A DNA stretch of 64,000 bases, taken from assembly GCA_040771825.1 (NCBI GenBank), contig JAXGZG010000003.1, forward strand, positions 186,001 to 250,000, in the 5' to 3' direction. The stretch comes from JAXGZG01 sp040771825 (GTDB lineage Bacteria > Bacillota > Sulfobacillia > Fermentithermobacillales > Fermentithermobacillaceae). How positions within the stretch are numbered: position 1 is the stretch's first letter; every line of letters starts with the position of its first letter. Shown piece after piece: positions 43,860-52,075 of this stretch. A program made the position numbers and the translations under genes. Below the pieces are notes generated by a model. It did not search any database and had not been told where the DNA came from. It was given only the letters and a program-made list of their open reading frames with translations.

Positions 43860-45671
43860 TCACAATACTCGCTCGAAGCTCCTCACCACCTCGTCCACCA
43901 GGGATCTAACGTAGCTTACAGCGGCGCAAATAGGTTCGGGTTTGGACATATCGACGCCCGCCATGGCGGCCAGATCCATGGGACCTTTGGTCCCTCCCGC
44001 CTTCAGAACGTCGAGCCAGCGCTCTGCAACCGGCGCTCCTTCTTCCCTAATGGCCTTGGAAACAGCTGTGCCAATGGTAAGTCCTGCCGAGTAGGAATAC
44101 GGGTACAAGCCCATGTAGTAGTGGGGCTGCCTCATCCAGGTGAGCCTTGCACCGTCGTCGATCTCGACCTCACCGGCCCAGAACTCGTTCAGAATATCGG
44201 CTTGTACTTTGGAGAGAACGTTGGCGGTGATGGGCTGGCCCTTCTCCGCCAAAACGTAGATGCGGCGCTGAAGTTCGCCCTCAATGAGGTGCCGCACGAA
44301 GTTGTGATGATATGTCATTAGGAACTGCATGATAAGCCACCGCCGCATTCGGACATCAGCAGTCTTGGCCAAAATGGCGTTGCCCACCAGGGTCTCGTTG
44401 ATGGTCGACGGGGCTTCAACAAAGAACATGGACGGTCGGGTGTTGGCCGGACGCTGGTACCGCTGGGCCATGACTCCCTGCCCTGCGTGGCCAAGCTCGT
44501 GGGACAGTAGGAGCGCATCCCTCATGTTGTTGGTCCACGTCACAAGAATGTACGGGTGCACGCCATACACAGAGTTGCAGAAGGCTCCGGTAGACTTGCC
44601 CACGTTGTCGGCAAGGTCAATCCAGCGGTTCTCGAGCCCCTCGGCGATAATCGCGGTATACTCGGGGCCCAGCACCCGGATACCGTCCAAGATGAGCTCA
44701 GCACCCTCCCGGAAGGTGGTCTTGGGACTGAACTCGGGATCCAGAGGGGCTTCTATGTCGCAATACAGCATCTTGTCGAGACCCAGAACCTTCTTACGAA
44801 GCTGCGCGTACCGGCGCATATGGGGAGCAATATCCTTCAGGATGACGTCGTGCAGGTTGTTGTAGACATCTAGCGAAACCTCTTGACGGTGCAACAGCAT
44901 GTGAGTGGCTGAAGGATACCCCCGGAGTTTGGCCATGACAACGTTCTTTTTGACCTCGGTGCCCCAGGTGGCGCCAAAGGTGTTCTGGTAGGCTTTGAGC
45001 CCCTTGGTGAAAGACGCCCAAGCATTCCTGCGCAAGGTCATATCGGGCGACGTCTCATAGGCGCTCTCATACATAGCGAAAGACATGGGCAGCGTATTGC
45101 CTTTTGAGTCCTGAATCGACTCGAAAGACATGTCGATGGCCTTAGACCTGTTGTAGATCATGGACGGGGCGCTGAGCACCTCGCCTAATGCGGCCAAAGC
45201 CTTCTCAGTCTCGGGATTCAGCACGTAGGGCTTCTCGTCAATGAGGAGTTGGATTGTGCGGCGGAACGGCTCAAGCCCCGGCTCCTCTTCAAGGTACCGC
45301 TCAAGGATCCCCGCAGGAAGGGCAAGTGTCTCTGAACTGAGGAACGATGTGGACGCGCCGATCTGGGCCATCAGAGCCCATACTTTGCCGGCGGCAGTTT
45401 GGTAAGCTGGGTTGGCGGCGTCGGCCGACTGGTTCAAAGATGCGTAGGACACGATCCTAGACATGCGGACCTGAAGCGCTTCTTGAGCCTCTAGGCATCC
45501 CAACAGCATCTTCGGTGCTTCTCCCAGTTTGCCTTTGAACTGCGTCACTGCCTCGACACTGGCGGCTACGGCGGCCAATTCTTTCTCCCAATCCTCAGGG
45601 GTCTCGAAGATGTCTTCGATCCTCCATGTGAGCTCCACGGGGACTTCCGAACGGGTGGGACGTTTCTGCAC
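43860..45671 (-). CDS. pepF: Oligoendopeptidase F (M3B)
   Basis: 603 aa, the normal length. Zinc site LLLSHELGHAGQGV (HExxH) with the third ligand in FFVEAPSTINETLVG downstream; substrate-side PHYYMGLYPYSYSAGLTIG; N-terminal RSEVPVELTWRIEDIFETPE typical of PepF. Cytoplasmic zinc peptidase that cleaves peptides of about 7-17 residues. Monocistronic here. Confidence 0.95.
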   Translation of the reverse strand: MQKRPTRSEVPVELTWRIEDIFETPEDWEKELAAVAASVEAVTQFKGKLGEAPKMLLGCLEAQEALQVRMSRIVSYASLNQSADAANPAYQTAAGKVWALMAQIGASTSFLSSETLALPAGILERYLEEEPGLEPFRRTIQLLIDEKPYVLNPETEKALAALGEVLSAPSMIYNRSKAIDMSFESIQDSKGNTLPMSFAMYESAYETSPDMTLRRNAWASFTKGLKAYQNTFGATWGTEVKKNVVMAKLRGYPSATHMLLHRQEVSLDVYNNLHDVILKDIAPHMRRYAQLRKKVLGLDKMLYCDIEAPLDPEFSPKTTFREGAELILDGIRVLGPEYTAIIAEGLENRWIDLADNVGKSTGAFCNSVYGVHPYILVTWTNNMRDALLLSHELGHAGQGVMAQRYQRPANTRPSMFFVEAPSTINETLVGNAILAKTADVRMRRWLIMQFLMTYHHNFVRHLIEGELQRRIYVLAEKGQPITANVLSKVQADILNEFWAGEVEIDDGARLTWMRQPHYYMGLYPYSYSAGLTIGTAVSKAIREEGAPVAERWLDVLKAGGTKGPMDLAAMAGVDMSKPEPICAAVSYVRSLVDEVVRSFERVL

Positions 45672-45858
45672 GGTCGCTCCCTCTCTTTGCTAGTTCCTTC
45701 TAACTTTTCTCCAGTTATTTCTAGGCGGGCTCTGAGTAGACCTTCTGAAGTAGCGTTCAGGTGTAGGATCTTGTGGGTCTTCTGAAGAATTCTATGGGAC
45801 CAGACTATATGAAGGGCAGCTTGGTCGGATGCTGCTAAGCCAGAATGGAGTTTTTGAA

Positions 45859-46875
45859 ATGCGCCTATTTGTCGCCGTAAACCTAAAAAGTGATACCCGC
45901 TCTCGACTGATGGCCTTGCGCGACGAGTTGCGCTCTCGCTCAAACCGCGGCAGTTTTGTTGCAGAAGAGAACCTACACCTAACGCTAGCGTTCCTTGGCG
46001 AGTGCGACTTGGAGCAAACAGCCGCCGCGAAGTCTGCTATGGATTCGGTCGATATTACGCCGTTTACCTTGAGCGTTGAACGCCTGGGAAGATTCCAGCG
46101 CCAAGGCGGCGACATCTGGTGGGCAGGATTGCGTGAAGACAAGGGATTGCTGGATTTGCAACGTGATTTGACCGATAGGCTGATTGGCCTAGGTTTCACT
46201 CTTGATAGACGAAAGTACAGCCCCCATATCACGCTTGGACGCAGGGTTTTGACTGACGCTATGCCGCGGCGGGTGAACCCATTCGGTGAGACTGCCAGAA
46301 TCATAGACTTGATGAAGTCAGAACGCACCGACGGCAAGCTTACCTATACGTCGATCTATCGGCGCGGAAAATGGGGAAAGCCCATTGTCATAGAGCCCTA
46401 TGACCCGCGATGGGCATGCGAATTTGGGAAGATTCGCGACTTTCTCTTGCAGCACATAGGTGACCTAGCGGTGGACATTCATCACGTTGGAAGTACAAGC
46501 GTGGTGGGGCTTGCCGCAAAACCCATAATCGACTTTGACATCGAGATTGCGTCTATGGACGCGTTTGGGGCGCTTCTGAGGAGGCTCGAAAGACTGGGTT
46601 ACCGCCACCGGGGGAATTACGGAATTCACGGGCGCGAGGTACTAAACCGCGACAAACCCGACGAGTTTATGCAGTACCACATGTACGTTTGCCCTTCAGA
46701 TAGCCCGGAACTTCGGCGCCATTTGGCTTTGCGGGATCATCTGCGTTCACACCCCACCGCCGTTCGGGAATACTCCGAACTCAAACGCCAGCTTGCCGCG
46801 AAGCACGGCAACGACATTGACGCTTACATCGACGGCAAAACAGGGTTTATTGAGGCGATTTTGAAGATGAGCTAG
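45859..46875 (+). CDS. ThpR-type RNA 2',3'-cyclic phosphodiesterase fused to a GrpB domain
   Basis: 338 aa from the ATG at 45859, with TGGAG 8 nt upstream. Residues 1-170 form a 2H phosphoesterase: MRLFVAVNL start, first HxT in ENLHLTLAFLG (H40) and second in YSPHITLGRR (H123), as in ThpR/LigT. Residues about 175-338 are a GrpB (UPF0157) nucleotidyltransferase-fold domain: VIEPYDPRWACEFGKI, HHVGSTSVVGLAAKPIIDFD and MYVCPSDSPELRRHLALRD. ThpR opens 2',3'-cyclic phosphates or ligates RNA ends; GrpB proteins are poorly characterised NTase-like proteins. No stop or frame change lies between the two, so it is a real fusion. Confidence 0.88.
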   Translation: MRLFVAVNLKSDTRSRLMALRDELRSRSNRGSFVAEENLHLTLAFLGECDLEQTAAAKSAMDSVDITPFTLSVERLGRFQRQGGDIWWAGLREDKGLLDLQRDLTDRLIGLGFTLDRRKYSPHITLGRRVLTDAMPRRVNPFGETARIIDLMKSERTDGKLTYTSIYRRGKWGKPIVIEPYDPRWACEFGKIRDFLLQHIGDLAVDIHHVGSTSVVGLAAKPIIDFDIEIASMDAFGALLRRLERLGYRHRGNYGIHGREVLNRDKPDEFMQYHMYVCPSDSPELRRHLALRDHLRSHPTAVREYSELKRQLAAKHGNDIDAYIDGKTGFIEAILKMS

Positions 46876-46961
46876 CCGCCCATCCGGCAGCGGCGCCACA
46901 CTTGCCAACGGGCAGACCCATCCGGCTGCTACACCCCGATAAGGGGGTCACATAGATGCGG

Positions 46962-47516
46962 TCAACCACGGCAAGTCGGTACTTCAAACCTGCATATCGT
47001 CCTCTGCACACCGTCAATCAAGCGCAGTCTAGTGTCTATGAGTCTTCCCCCGTTTTTCACCATCACCCGGGCGGAAGCCGGGTTATCAAGATCGCACGTA
47101 ATCAGGGCGGGGTCGATTCCTAGCCCACAAGCCTCGCGCAGCAAAAGGCGCAATTGCAGAGTACCGTAACCCAGGTTCCATCGGCTGGGACGGATTAGGT
47201 AGCCGATATGCCCGCCGAACTCCTCCAGTGTACTCGTCAGCCTGTGGCGAATGTTGCCTGTGCCTATGTAATCTAGCCCGTCCACTAACCAAAACGTCGT
47301 TGAAGGGACGTAACCCTCTTTCAGACCTATCCCTTGCTCAGAATCGGCAAACTCTTGGAACATCGTGTCCTTCCACCGTTCGAAAGCGTCAGGGTCATGA
47401 AGGGATGCGTATTGGGCACGCGCGTCCTTAAACTCCCTGCATGCCTCCAAGTAACTCAAAAGATACTGCGGGGAAGGCCGAACCAGCCGCAAACCTGGCA
47501 TTGTGTCGAGGTTCAT
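46962..47516 (-). CDS. GNAT family N-acetyltransferase
   Basis: 184 aa from the ATG at 47516, with GAAGGAG 8 nt upstream; the frame stays open 42 codons further without a ribosome site. GNAT motifs: DYIGTGNIRHRL (beta 4), GGHIGYLIRPSRWNLGYGT with the acetyl-CoA pyrophosphate loop, LITCDLDNPASARVMVKNGG and a typical C-terminus. Resembles RimJ/L-like or YjaB-like small-molecule acetylases. Substrate unknown. Confidence 0.83.
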   Translation of the reverse strand: MNLDTMPGLRLVRPSPQYLLSYLEACREFKDARAQYASLHDPDAFERWKDTMFQEFADSEQGIGLKEGYVPSTTFWLVDGLDYIGTGNIRHRLTSTLEEFGGHIGYLIRPSRWNLGYGTLQLRLLLREACGLGIDPALITCDLDNPASARVMVKNGGRLIDTRLRLIDGVQRTICRFEVPTCRG

Positions 47517-47838
47517 CTGAAACACTCCTTCCCGAATTCTCGCAGTTTCTCCGCGCTTTTCCTTGTCGGTCGAGAACAGAGATCGGCGCTCAGCACCGGC
47601 GTAGAAGCCGGCGCATGCCCCAGCGCTTGGCATCCGCGACACGGCCGCCGCGGTCAGCGAGATCCTTCTTATTATCTCATCCTTACGTTGATTTGCCAGA
47701 TAATGCTTCGCGGGGATCGGCGCATGACCTCAGTTGCCGCCACCGAGTGCGCAAAACACCGGAATTCTCCGATTTGTAGTAAACTAGACCGGATGCAGGG
47801 TGAGGGCTGAGACTAAGCAAGCGGAAGGAGTCAAGCGC
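47517..47838. promoter_or_regulatory. Divergent promoter region with inverted repeat ATTATCT-N20-AGATAAT
   Basis: About 320 bp between the GNAT gene and the ABC exporter gene. The inverted repeat at 47671-47677 and 47698-47704 is perfect over 7 bp and lies in the only AT-rich part, so it could be an operator. AGATAAT resembles a -10 box for the GNAT gene. No RNA gene or ORF seen. Confidence 0.35.
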
Positions 47839-50436
47839 ATGCTAACTTTGAGAGACATCAAAAAAACCTATTACATGGGTGACACCGCAATCGAGGCGCT
47901 CAGGGGCATCAACATCGAGTTTAGGAAAAGCGAATTCGTGTCGATTCTCGGTCCCTCGGGCTGCGGTAAAACCACCATGCTAAACATAGTCGGCGGACTC
48001 GATCGCTACACCGCCGGAGACCTCACTGTCAACGGAGTATCGACCAAGAAGTTCAGAGACGGCAACTGGGATGCTTACCGGAACCAATCCATAGGCTTCG
48101 TCTTCCAAAACTACAACCTAATCCCTCACCAGACTGTTCTGGCCAACGTTGAGCTGGCCATGACTCTGTCCGGCGTGTCCAGGGCCGAACGCAGGAGGCG
48201 CGCCCTAGATGTCCTGGAAAGAGTGGGACTAGGCGACCAAGCCCGCAAAAAGCCCAATCAATTATCAGGAGGGCAGATGCAGCGGGTGGCCATCGCCCGA
48301 GCCCTGGTAAATAACCCGGAAATCCTTCTGGCCGACGAGCCGACCGGCTCCCTAGACTCGGAAAACAGCATGCAGATAGCGGAGATTCTTGCGGAGATCG
48401 CCCGAGACAGGCTGGTCATCCTGGTCACCCACAACTCTGAACTGGCGCAGAAATACTCCACACGAATCGTTCGGCTGCTAGACGGGAGGATCACTCACGA
48501 CTCAAATCCCTACGACGCATCCTCGGAGGATACGGCACGGAAAGCGTCAGCCAAAGAAGATAGGCCCAAGCGAAAACCTTCCATGTCCTTAGGCACGGCC
48601 CTGTCTCTCAGCCTCAACAACCTCATGACCAAGAAGGCTCGCACGCTGTTGACGTCGTTTGCCGGCAGCATAGGCATCATCGGCATCGCCCTGATCCTGG
48701 CGCTGTCAAGCGGCATGCAAGACTACATCGCCGACGTCCAGAAGGACACTATGTCCAGCTATCCCCTTTCCATCGAGCAATCCACAGTGGACATGACAGC
48801 GCTCTTGGGAGCAGCCAGAAGCATACGAACCCACAAGGCCGATCACCCGCTTGACAAGGTTTACTCCTACGATGTGATGGTCGACATGATGGGCAGCCTT
48901 CTCTCGGAATCTTCCACCAACGATCTCAGAGCCTTTAAGGAGTTTATCGAAGACGGCGGAAGGGGCATCGGAGACTACGCCAACGACATCAAATACGGAT
49001 ACCCCACACAGATGAATATCTACAGAACCGACACTTCGGGCGGCGTGTTCCGGGTGCACCCGAGCTCCCTATTTGCGGACATGGCTTCCTCCTCCCCTAT
49101 GGGCACCATGAGGATGATGAGAAGTCGCTCGGGTTCCGATGTGTGGGAAGAGTTGTTGGATAACTCCGAACTCCTGGAGTTCCAATACGACGTCGTGGCC
49201 GGGCGAATACCGCAGGACTTCAATGAGGTCGTTATCCTTGTGAACAAGGATAACGAGATTACGGATTTCGCCCTATACTCGCTTGGACTCAAAGACCCCG
49301 ATGAAGTCGCCAGCATGATGCGAGATGTCTCGGTAGGAAAGAAGATCTCCTCGGAGCAAGTAAGCTTCACTTACCAAGAACTCCTGGATTGCACCTTCAA
49401 ACTGGTCCCGAGCACTGATTTTTACCATAAGACAGGCGGCCAATGGATCGACAAAAGCAACGACGATGCGTATATGGCGGAGGTCATCAAGAACGCCCAG
49501 GATATCAAGGTCGTTGGGATTCTGAGGCCGGCCGATGGGGCCGCAGAGACCTTTGGGCCAGCATCTGTGGGGTATACCTCTGCGCTTACAGCCTACTTTG
49601 TGAACGCGGTCAAAGAAAGCCAGATCGTCAGGGAGCAAATGGACAATCCGGACGTGGACGTATTCACCGGAAGGCCTTTTGCCGGAAGCGCAGGCTCCCA
49701 GCCTGCGGCGCTGGATCCAAGTTCGCTGCCACCCGACCGGCAAGCATACCTCGCATCACTATCGCCAGAGGAACGGGCCGCCTTGCTGGCAAGTAACGTA
49801 CCGGTTTCAAAGTCTACCTACGATGAGAACATGCTGATTCTAGGAGTTGCTGACCTCGATACCCCAAACCGAATCAACATCTATCCTAAGGATTTCGAGG
49901 CCAAAACGCAGATCAAATCCATAATCGATGACTACAATAAACAGATGAACGACCAAGGAAACCCGGAAGGTGTCATCCAGTACACCGATTACCTGGATAT
50001 GATGCTGTCATCAGTCACAGGCGTCATCAACGCCATCAGTTACGTTCTAATCGCTTTTATGGCCATCTCACTGGTGGTGTCGTCCATCATGATCGGGATC
50101 ATCACGTACATCTCGGTGCTTGAGCGCACCAAGGAGATCGGAATCCTGCGAAGCATCGGGGCTTCCAAACGCGACATTTCCCGGGTATTCAACGCAGAGA
50201 CCCTAGTCGTCGGGTTCGTCGCCGGCGCAATCGGTATAGGCGCTACGCTTCTTCTGTGCATTCCAGCCAACGCCATTATAGCCCGGGCCACGCGCATACC
50301 AGGCGTCGCTGCCCTGCCGCCTTTGAGCGGGGTTATGCTTCTGGCCATCAGCATGGCTCTAACCTTCATCGCCGGTCTGATACCGTCAAGAATCGCGGCT
50401 AAGAAGGACCCTGTGGTGGCGCTGCGGACGGAGTAG
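47839..50436 (+). CDS. Fused ABC ATPase/FtsX-type permease (MacB-like exporter or lipoprotein/peptide extruder)
   Basis: 865 aa from the ATG at 47839 with GGAAGGAG 9 nt upstream. The N-terminal ATPase (1-230) has Walker A GPSGCGKTT at 38-46, signature LSGGQMQRVAIARAL, Walker B LLADEPTGSLDSE. A linker is followed by the first membrane helix (LLTSFAGSIGIIGIALILAL), a large extracytoplasmic domain of about 400 residues with many acidic patches, and three C-terminal helices including VLIAFMAISLVVSSIMIGI and the FtsX block LERTKEIGILRSIGASKRDI. MacB-like mechanotransmitters of this type move peptides or antibiotics or signal envelope stress. In Gram-positives the ATPase and permease are usually separate; here they are joined. 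Downstream lies a copy of the 62-bp repeat family. Confidence 0.9.
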   Translation: MLTLRDIKKTYYMGDTAIEALRGINIEFRKSEFVSILGPSGCGKTTMLNIVGGLDRYTAGDLTVNGVSTKKFRDGNWDAYRNQSIGFVFQNYNLIPHQTVLANVELAMTLSGVSRAERRRRALDVLERVGLGDQARKKPNQLSGGQMQRVAIARALVNNPEILLADEPTGSLDSENSMQIAEILAEIARDRLVILVTHNSELAQKYSTRIVRLLDGRITHDSNPYDASSEDTARKASAKEDRPKRKPSMSLGTALSLSLNNLMTKKARTLLTSFAGSIGIIGIALILALSSGMQDYIADVQKDTMSSYPLSIEQSTVDMTALLGAARSIRTHKADHPLDKVYSYDVMVDMMGSLLSESSTNDLRAFKEFIEDGGRGIGDYANDIKYGYPTQMNIYRTDTSGGVFRVHPSSLFADMASSSPMGTMRMMRSRSGSDVWEELLDNSELLEFQYDVVAGRIPQDFNEVVILVNKDNEITDFALYSLGLKDPDEVASMMRDVSVGKKISSEQVSFTYQELLDCTFKLVPSTDFYHKTGGQWIDKSNDDAYMAEVIKNAQDIKVVGILRPADGAAETFGPASVGYTSALTAYFVNAVKESQIVREQMDNPDVDVFTGRPFAGSAGSQPAALDPSSLPPDRQAYLASLSPEERAALLASNVPVSKSTYDENMLILGVADLDTPNRINIYPKDFEAKTQIKSIIDDYNKQMNDQGNPEGVIQYTDYLDMMLSSVTGVINAISYVLIAFMAISLVVSSIMIGIITYISVLERTKEIGILRSIGASKRDISRVFNAETLVVGFVAGAIGIGATLLLCIPANAIIARATRIPGVAALPPLSGVMLLAISMALTFIAGLIPSRIAAKKDPVVALRTE

Positions 50437-50479
50437 GCGTTGCTGCGGACGGGTCCGGACCGACGGCGAGGAACGGATG

Positions 50480-50600
50480 CGGTGACCTACTCATCAGTGA
50501 TGAGTGAATCCAGCGACCTATTCATCATCGATGAGTGGGTCTAGGAGCCGAAGCTGAGGCGAGGATAGGATGTGGCGGACTATTCATCAGTGATGAGTGG
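50480..50600. repeat. Second locus of the TCATCA/TGATGA palindromic repeat
   Basis: Three palindromes, at 50491-50503, 50522-50534 (centre TC instead of GT) and 50584-50596, spaced 31 and 62 bp. The 62-bp interval again carries a (C)TAGGAGCCGAAG block and CGAGGATAGG, as in the array at 9627-9868. It lies between the ABC exporter stop and the HEPN gene. Confidence 0.85.
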
Positions 50601-50715
50601 AGATGGGATCCGAAGGATCCTAGGCGTGTATACTAGTACTGAGGACAAACGTTGGTTCGACTGAAAAGGACTGGCTCTTTTGTCCGCAAAACACTGAAGG
50701 AGGGCAAGGTGCTCT

Positions 50716-50979
50716 ATGAGAGGGACTCCTGAAGCGGAAGCGTCACGGTGGTTCCGCCAGTCCGAACTCGACCTCGAGGATGCCGACTTCAATCGCTCGG
50801 GAGGGCGGTATCACCTGGCCTACTTTCTCGCCCAGCAATCTGCCGAAAAGGCGTTGAAGGCCTATTTGTGCTCAATAGGCGTTAAGGTGATTGGCTTCGT
50901 CCGTCAGCACTGGGGCGGCTTTGACCCATGGGCGCCCTTCAGACCCCTCGAGGTGGGGCGCGTTGCGTCTCAGGCTTAA
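50716..50979 (+). CDS. Truncated HEPN-domain protein
   Basis: 87 aa, GAAGGAGGG upstream. The first 60 residues are a clear HEPN start: EASRWFRQSELDLEDADFNR, GRYHLAYFLAQQSAEKALKA, YLCSIGVK. After that the HEPN fold should continue for another 60-70 residues, including the R-x4-6-H motif, but the text changes to VRQHWGGFDPWAPFRP and stops inside the next gene. So it is a 3'-truncated gene without its usual MNT nucleotidyltransferase partner; probably not functional. Confidence 0.6.
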   Translation: MRGTPEAEASRWFRQSELDLEDADFNRSGGRYHLAYFLAQQSAEKALKAYLCSIGVKVIGFVRQHWGGFDPWAPFRPLEVGRVASQA

Positions 50980-51544
50980 TCGCGTCTGGGGCAATACTAG
51001 AGACACTCGCTTGGCAGCCCGCGTTGTGGCGATCACATTGCTCGTCTTGGTGGTCTCTGGGGTAATTCACGAGATGGGTCATGCCTTGGCTGTGTGGGTT
51101 CTTGGGGGATCGGTAATCCGAATACAGCCCTTCGTTTTTCTGGGTCCTCCCCATGTCTCCTATGAGGGGACCTTCAACGCGCTTCAGCTGTCGGTGGTCC
51201 ATGCAAGCGGCATGTTGGCGGCCGTACTCTCCGGCCTAGTCTTGCTAACCCTGATCCCGTGGGCCAAGCTAAATGCCCCGCTCAGACTCATCCTCAGCAT
51301 CCCCGTGGCGGCATTCCTCTCCCAAACCCTGGCTTGGGTTATCCTTCCTGCCTTGATGATGTTCGGAGTGCGCGCCAGAGATGACGCGGTAAACTTCCTC
51401 TACACAAGCGGCATACCCCCGCTTCTAATGTTCGTGTTGATGCTGGTTTCTGTCATCCTTATGGCTAGAGCGTTTTTCAAAAGGACCAGATACTTGGAGG
51501 CCATCCGGGAGATACGGGGCGTAAGCAAGACGCTCAACCGCTAG
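50963..51544 (+). CDS. M50-like membrane metalloprotease
   Basis: About 193 aa from a TTG at 50963 (AGGTGGGG upstream); the frame is open 24 codons further back into the HEPN stub. Zinc motif HExxH in VSGVIHEMGHALAVWVLGG inside the first membrane helix, followed by three or four more hydrophobic segments (MLAAVLSGLVLLTLIPW, ILSIPVAAFLSQTLAWVIL, GIPPLLMFVLMLVSVILM). This is the layout of small site-2-protease-like M50 proteins, though the second motif (N/GxxxD near the fourth helix) is not clear. Substrate unknown. Confidence 0.6.
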   Translation: MRLRLNRVWGNTRDTRLAARVVAITLLVLVVSGVIHEMGHALAVWVLGGSVIRIQPFVFLGPPHVSYEGTFNALQLSVVHASGMLAAVLSGLVLLTLIPWAKLNAPLRLILSIPVAAFLSQTLAWVILPALMMFGVRARDDAVNFLYTSGIPPLLMFVLMLVSVILMARAFFKRTRYLEAIREIRGVSKTLNR

Positions 51545-51579
51545 AAGGAAGCCCACGGGTACGCTGGGCCACGCCAAAC

Positions 51580-52038
51580 TCACTCTCCCCCAAGCATCGC
51601 AGTCAGAGTGCCAACAAAAGCCTTGTCCTGCTCGGCTACACGTTTGGGCGGGCCTTTCAGGCGTCCGCCGCTTCTTCGAGTTTTCTTGGCAAAGTGTCGG
51701 GCAGCCAAAAGACCGTCGATGTTTAGGGATGTGTACTCCATCCCGTCCTGGTCTAGGACCCTTGCGGAAAGTGCGAGACACATCGCTGCTAAGCCGTAAT
51801 CTTGGGTCACCACAATGTCTCCTGGTCGCACCAGATTGACTAGGGCGAAATCTACGCTGTCTACCCCTTTGGAGAAGACACGGGTTTGCGCGCCCTCCTT
51901 CTCATAGTCATGGGCGGTGTCGCAGATAATTAGGCATTCAACCCCGAATCGCCTGGCCACAGACACCGCCTCGTCTACTACAGGACAGCCGTCGGCATCG
52001 ATGAGAAGGCGGGGTGTGGATTTCCCTCTTTCGATCAT
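51580..52038 (-). CDS. YaiI/YqxD family protein (DUF188, UPF0178)
   Basis: 152 aa, the normal size. Diagnostic start LLIDADGCPVVDEAV, then GVDSVDFALVNLVRPGDIVV, TQDYGLAAMCLALSARVLDQ, MLAARHFAKK-like DGLLAARHFAKKTRRSGGR. The fold is PIN-like and the family is thought to be nucleic-acid related, but its role is unknown. Monocistronic, convergent with the M50-like gene. Confidence 0.93.
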   Translation of the reverse strand: MIERGKSTPRLLIDADGCPVVDEAVSVARRFGVECLIICDTAHDYEKEGAQTRVFSKGVDSVDFALVNLVRPGDIVVTQDYGLAAMCLALSARVLDQDGMEYTSLNIDGLLAARHFAKKTRRSGGRLKGPPKRVAEQDKAFVGTLTAMLGGE

Positions 52039-52075
52039 GTCCTACCCCGTGGCTCGCCGGAAGGGTTGCAGATAG

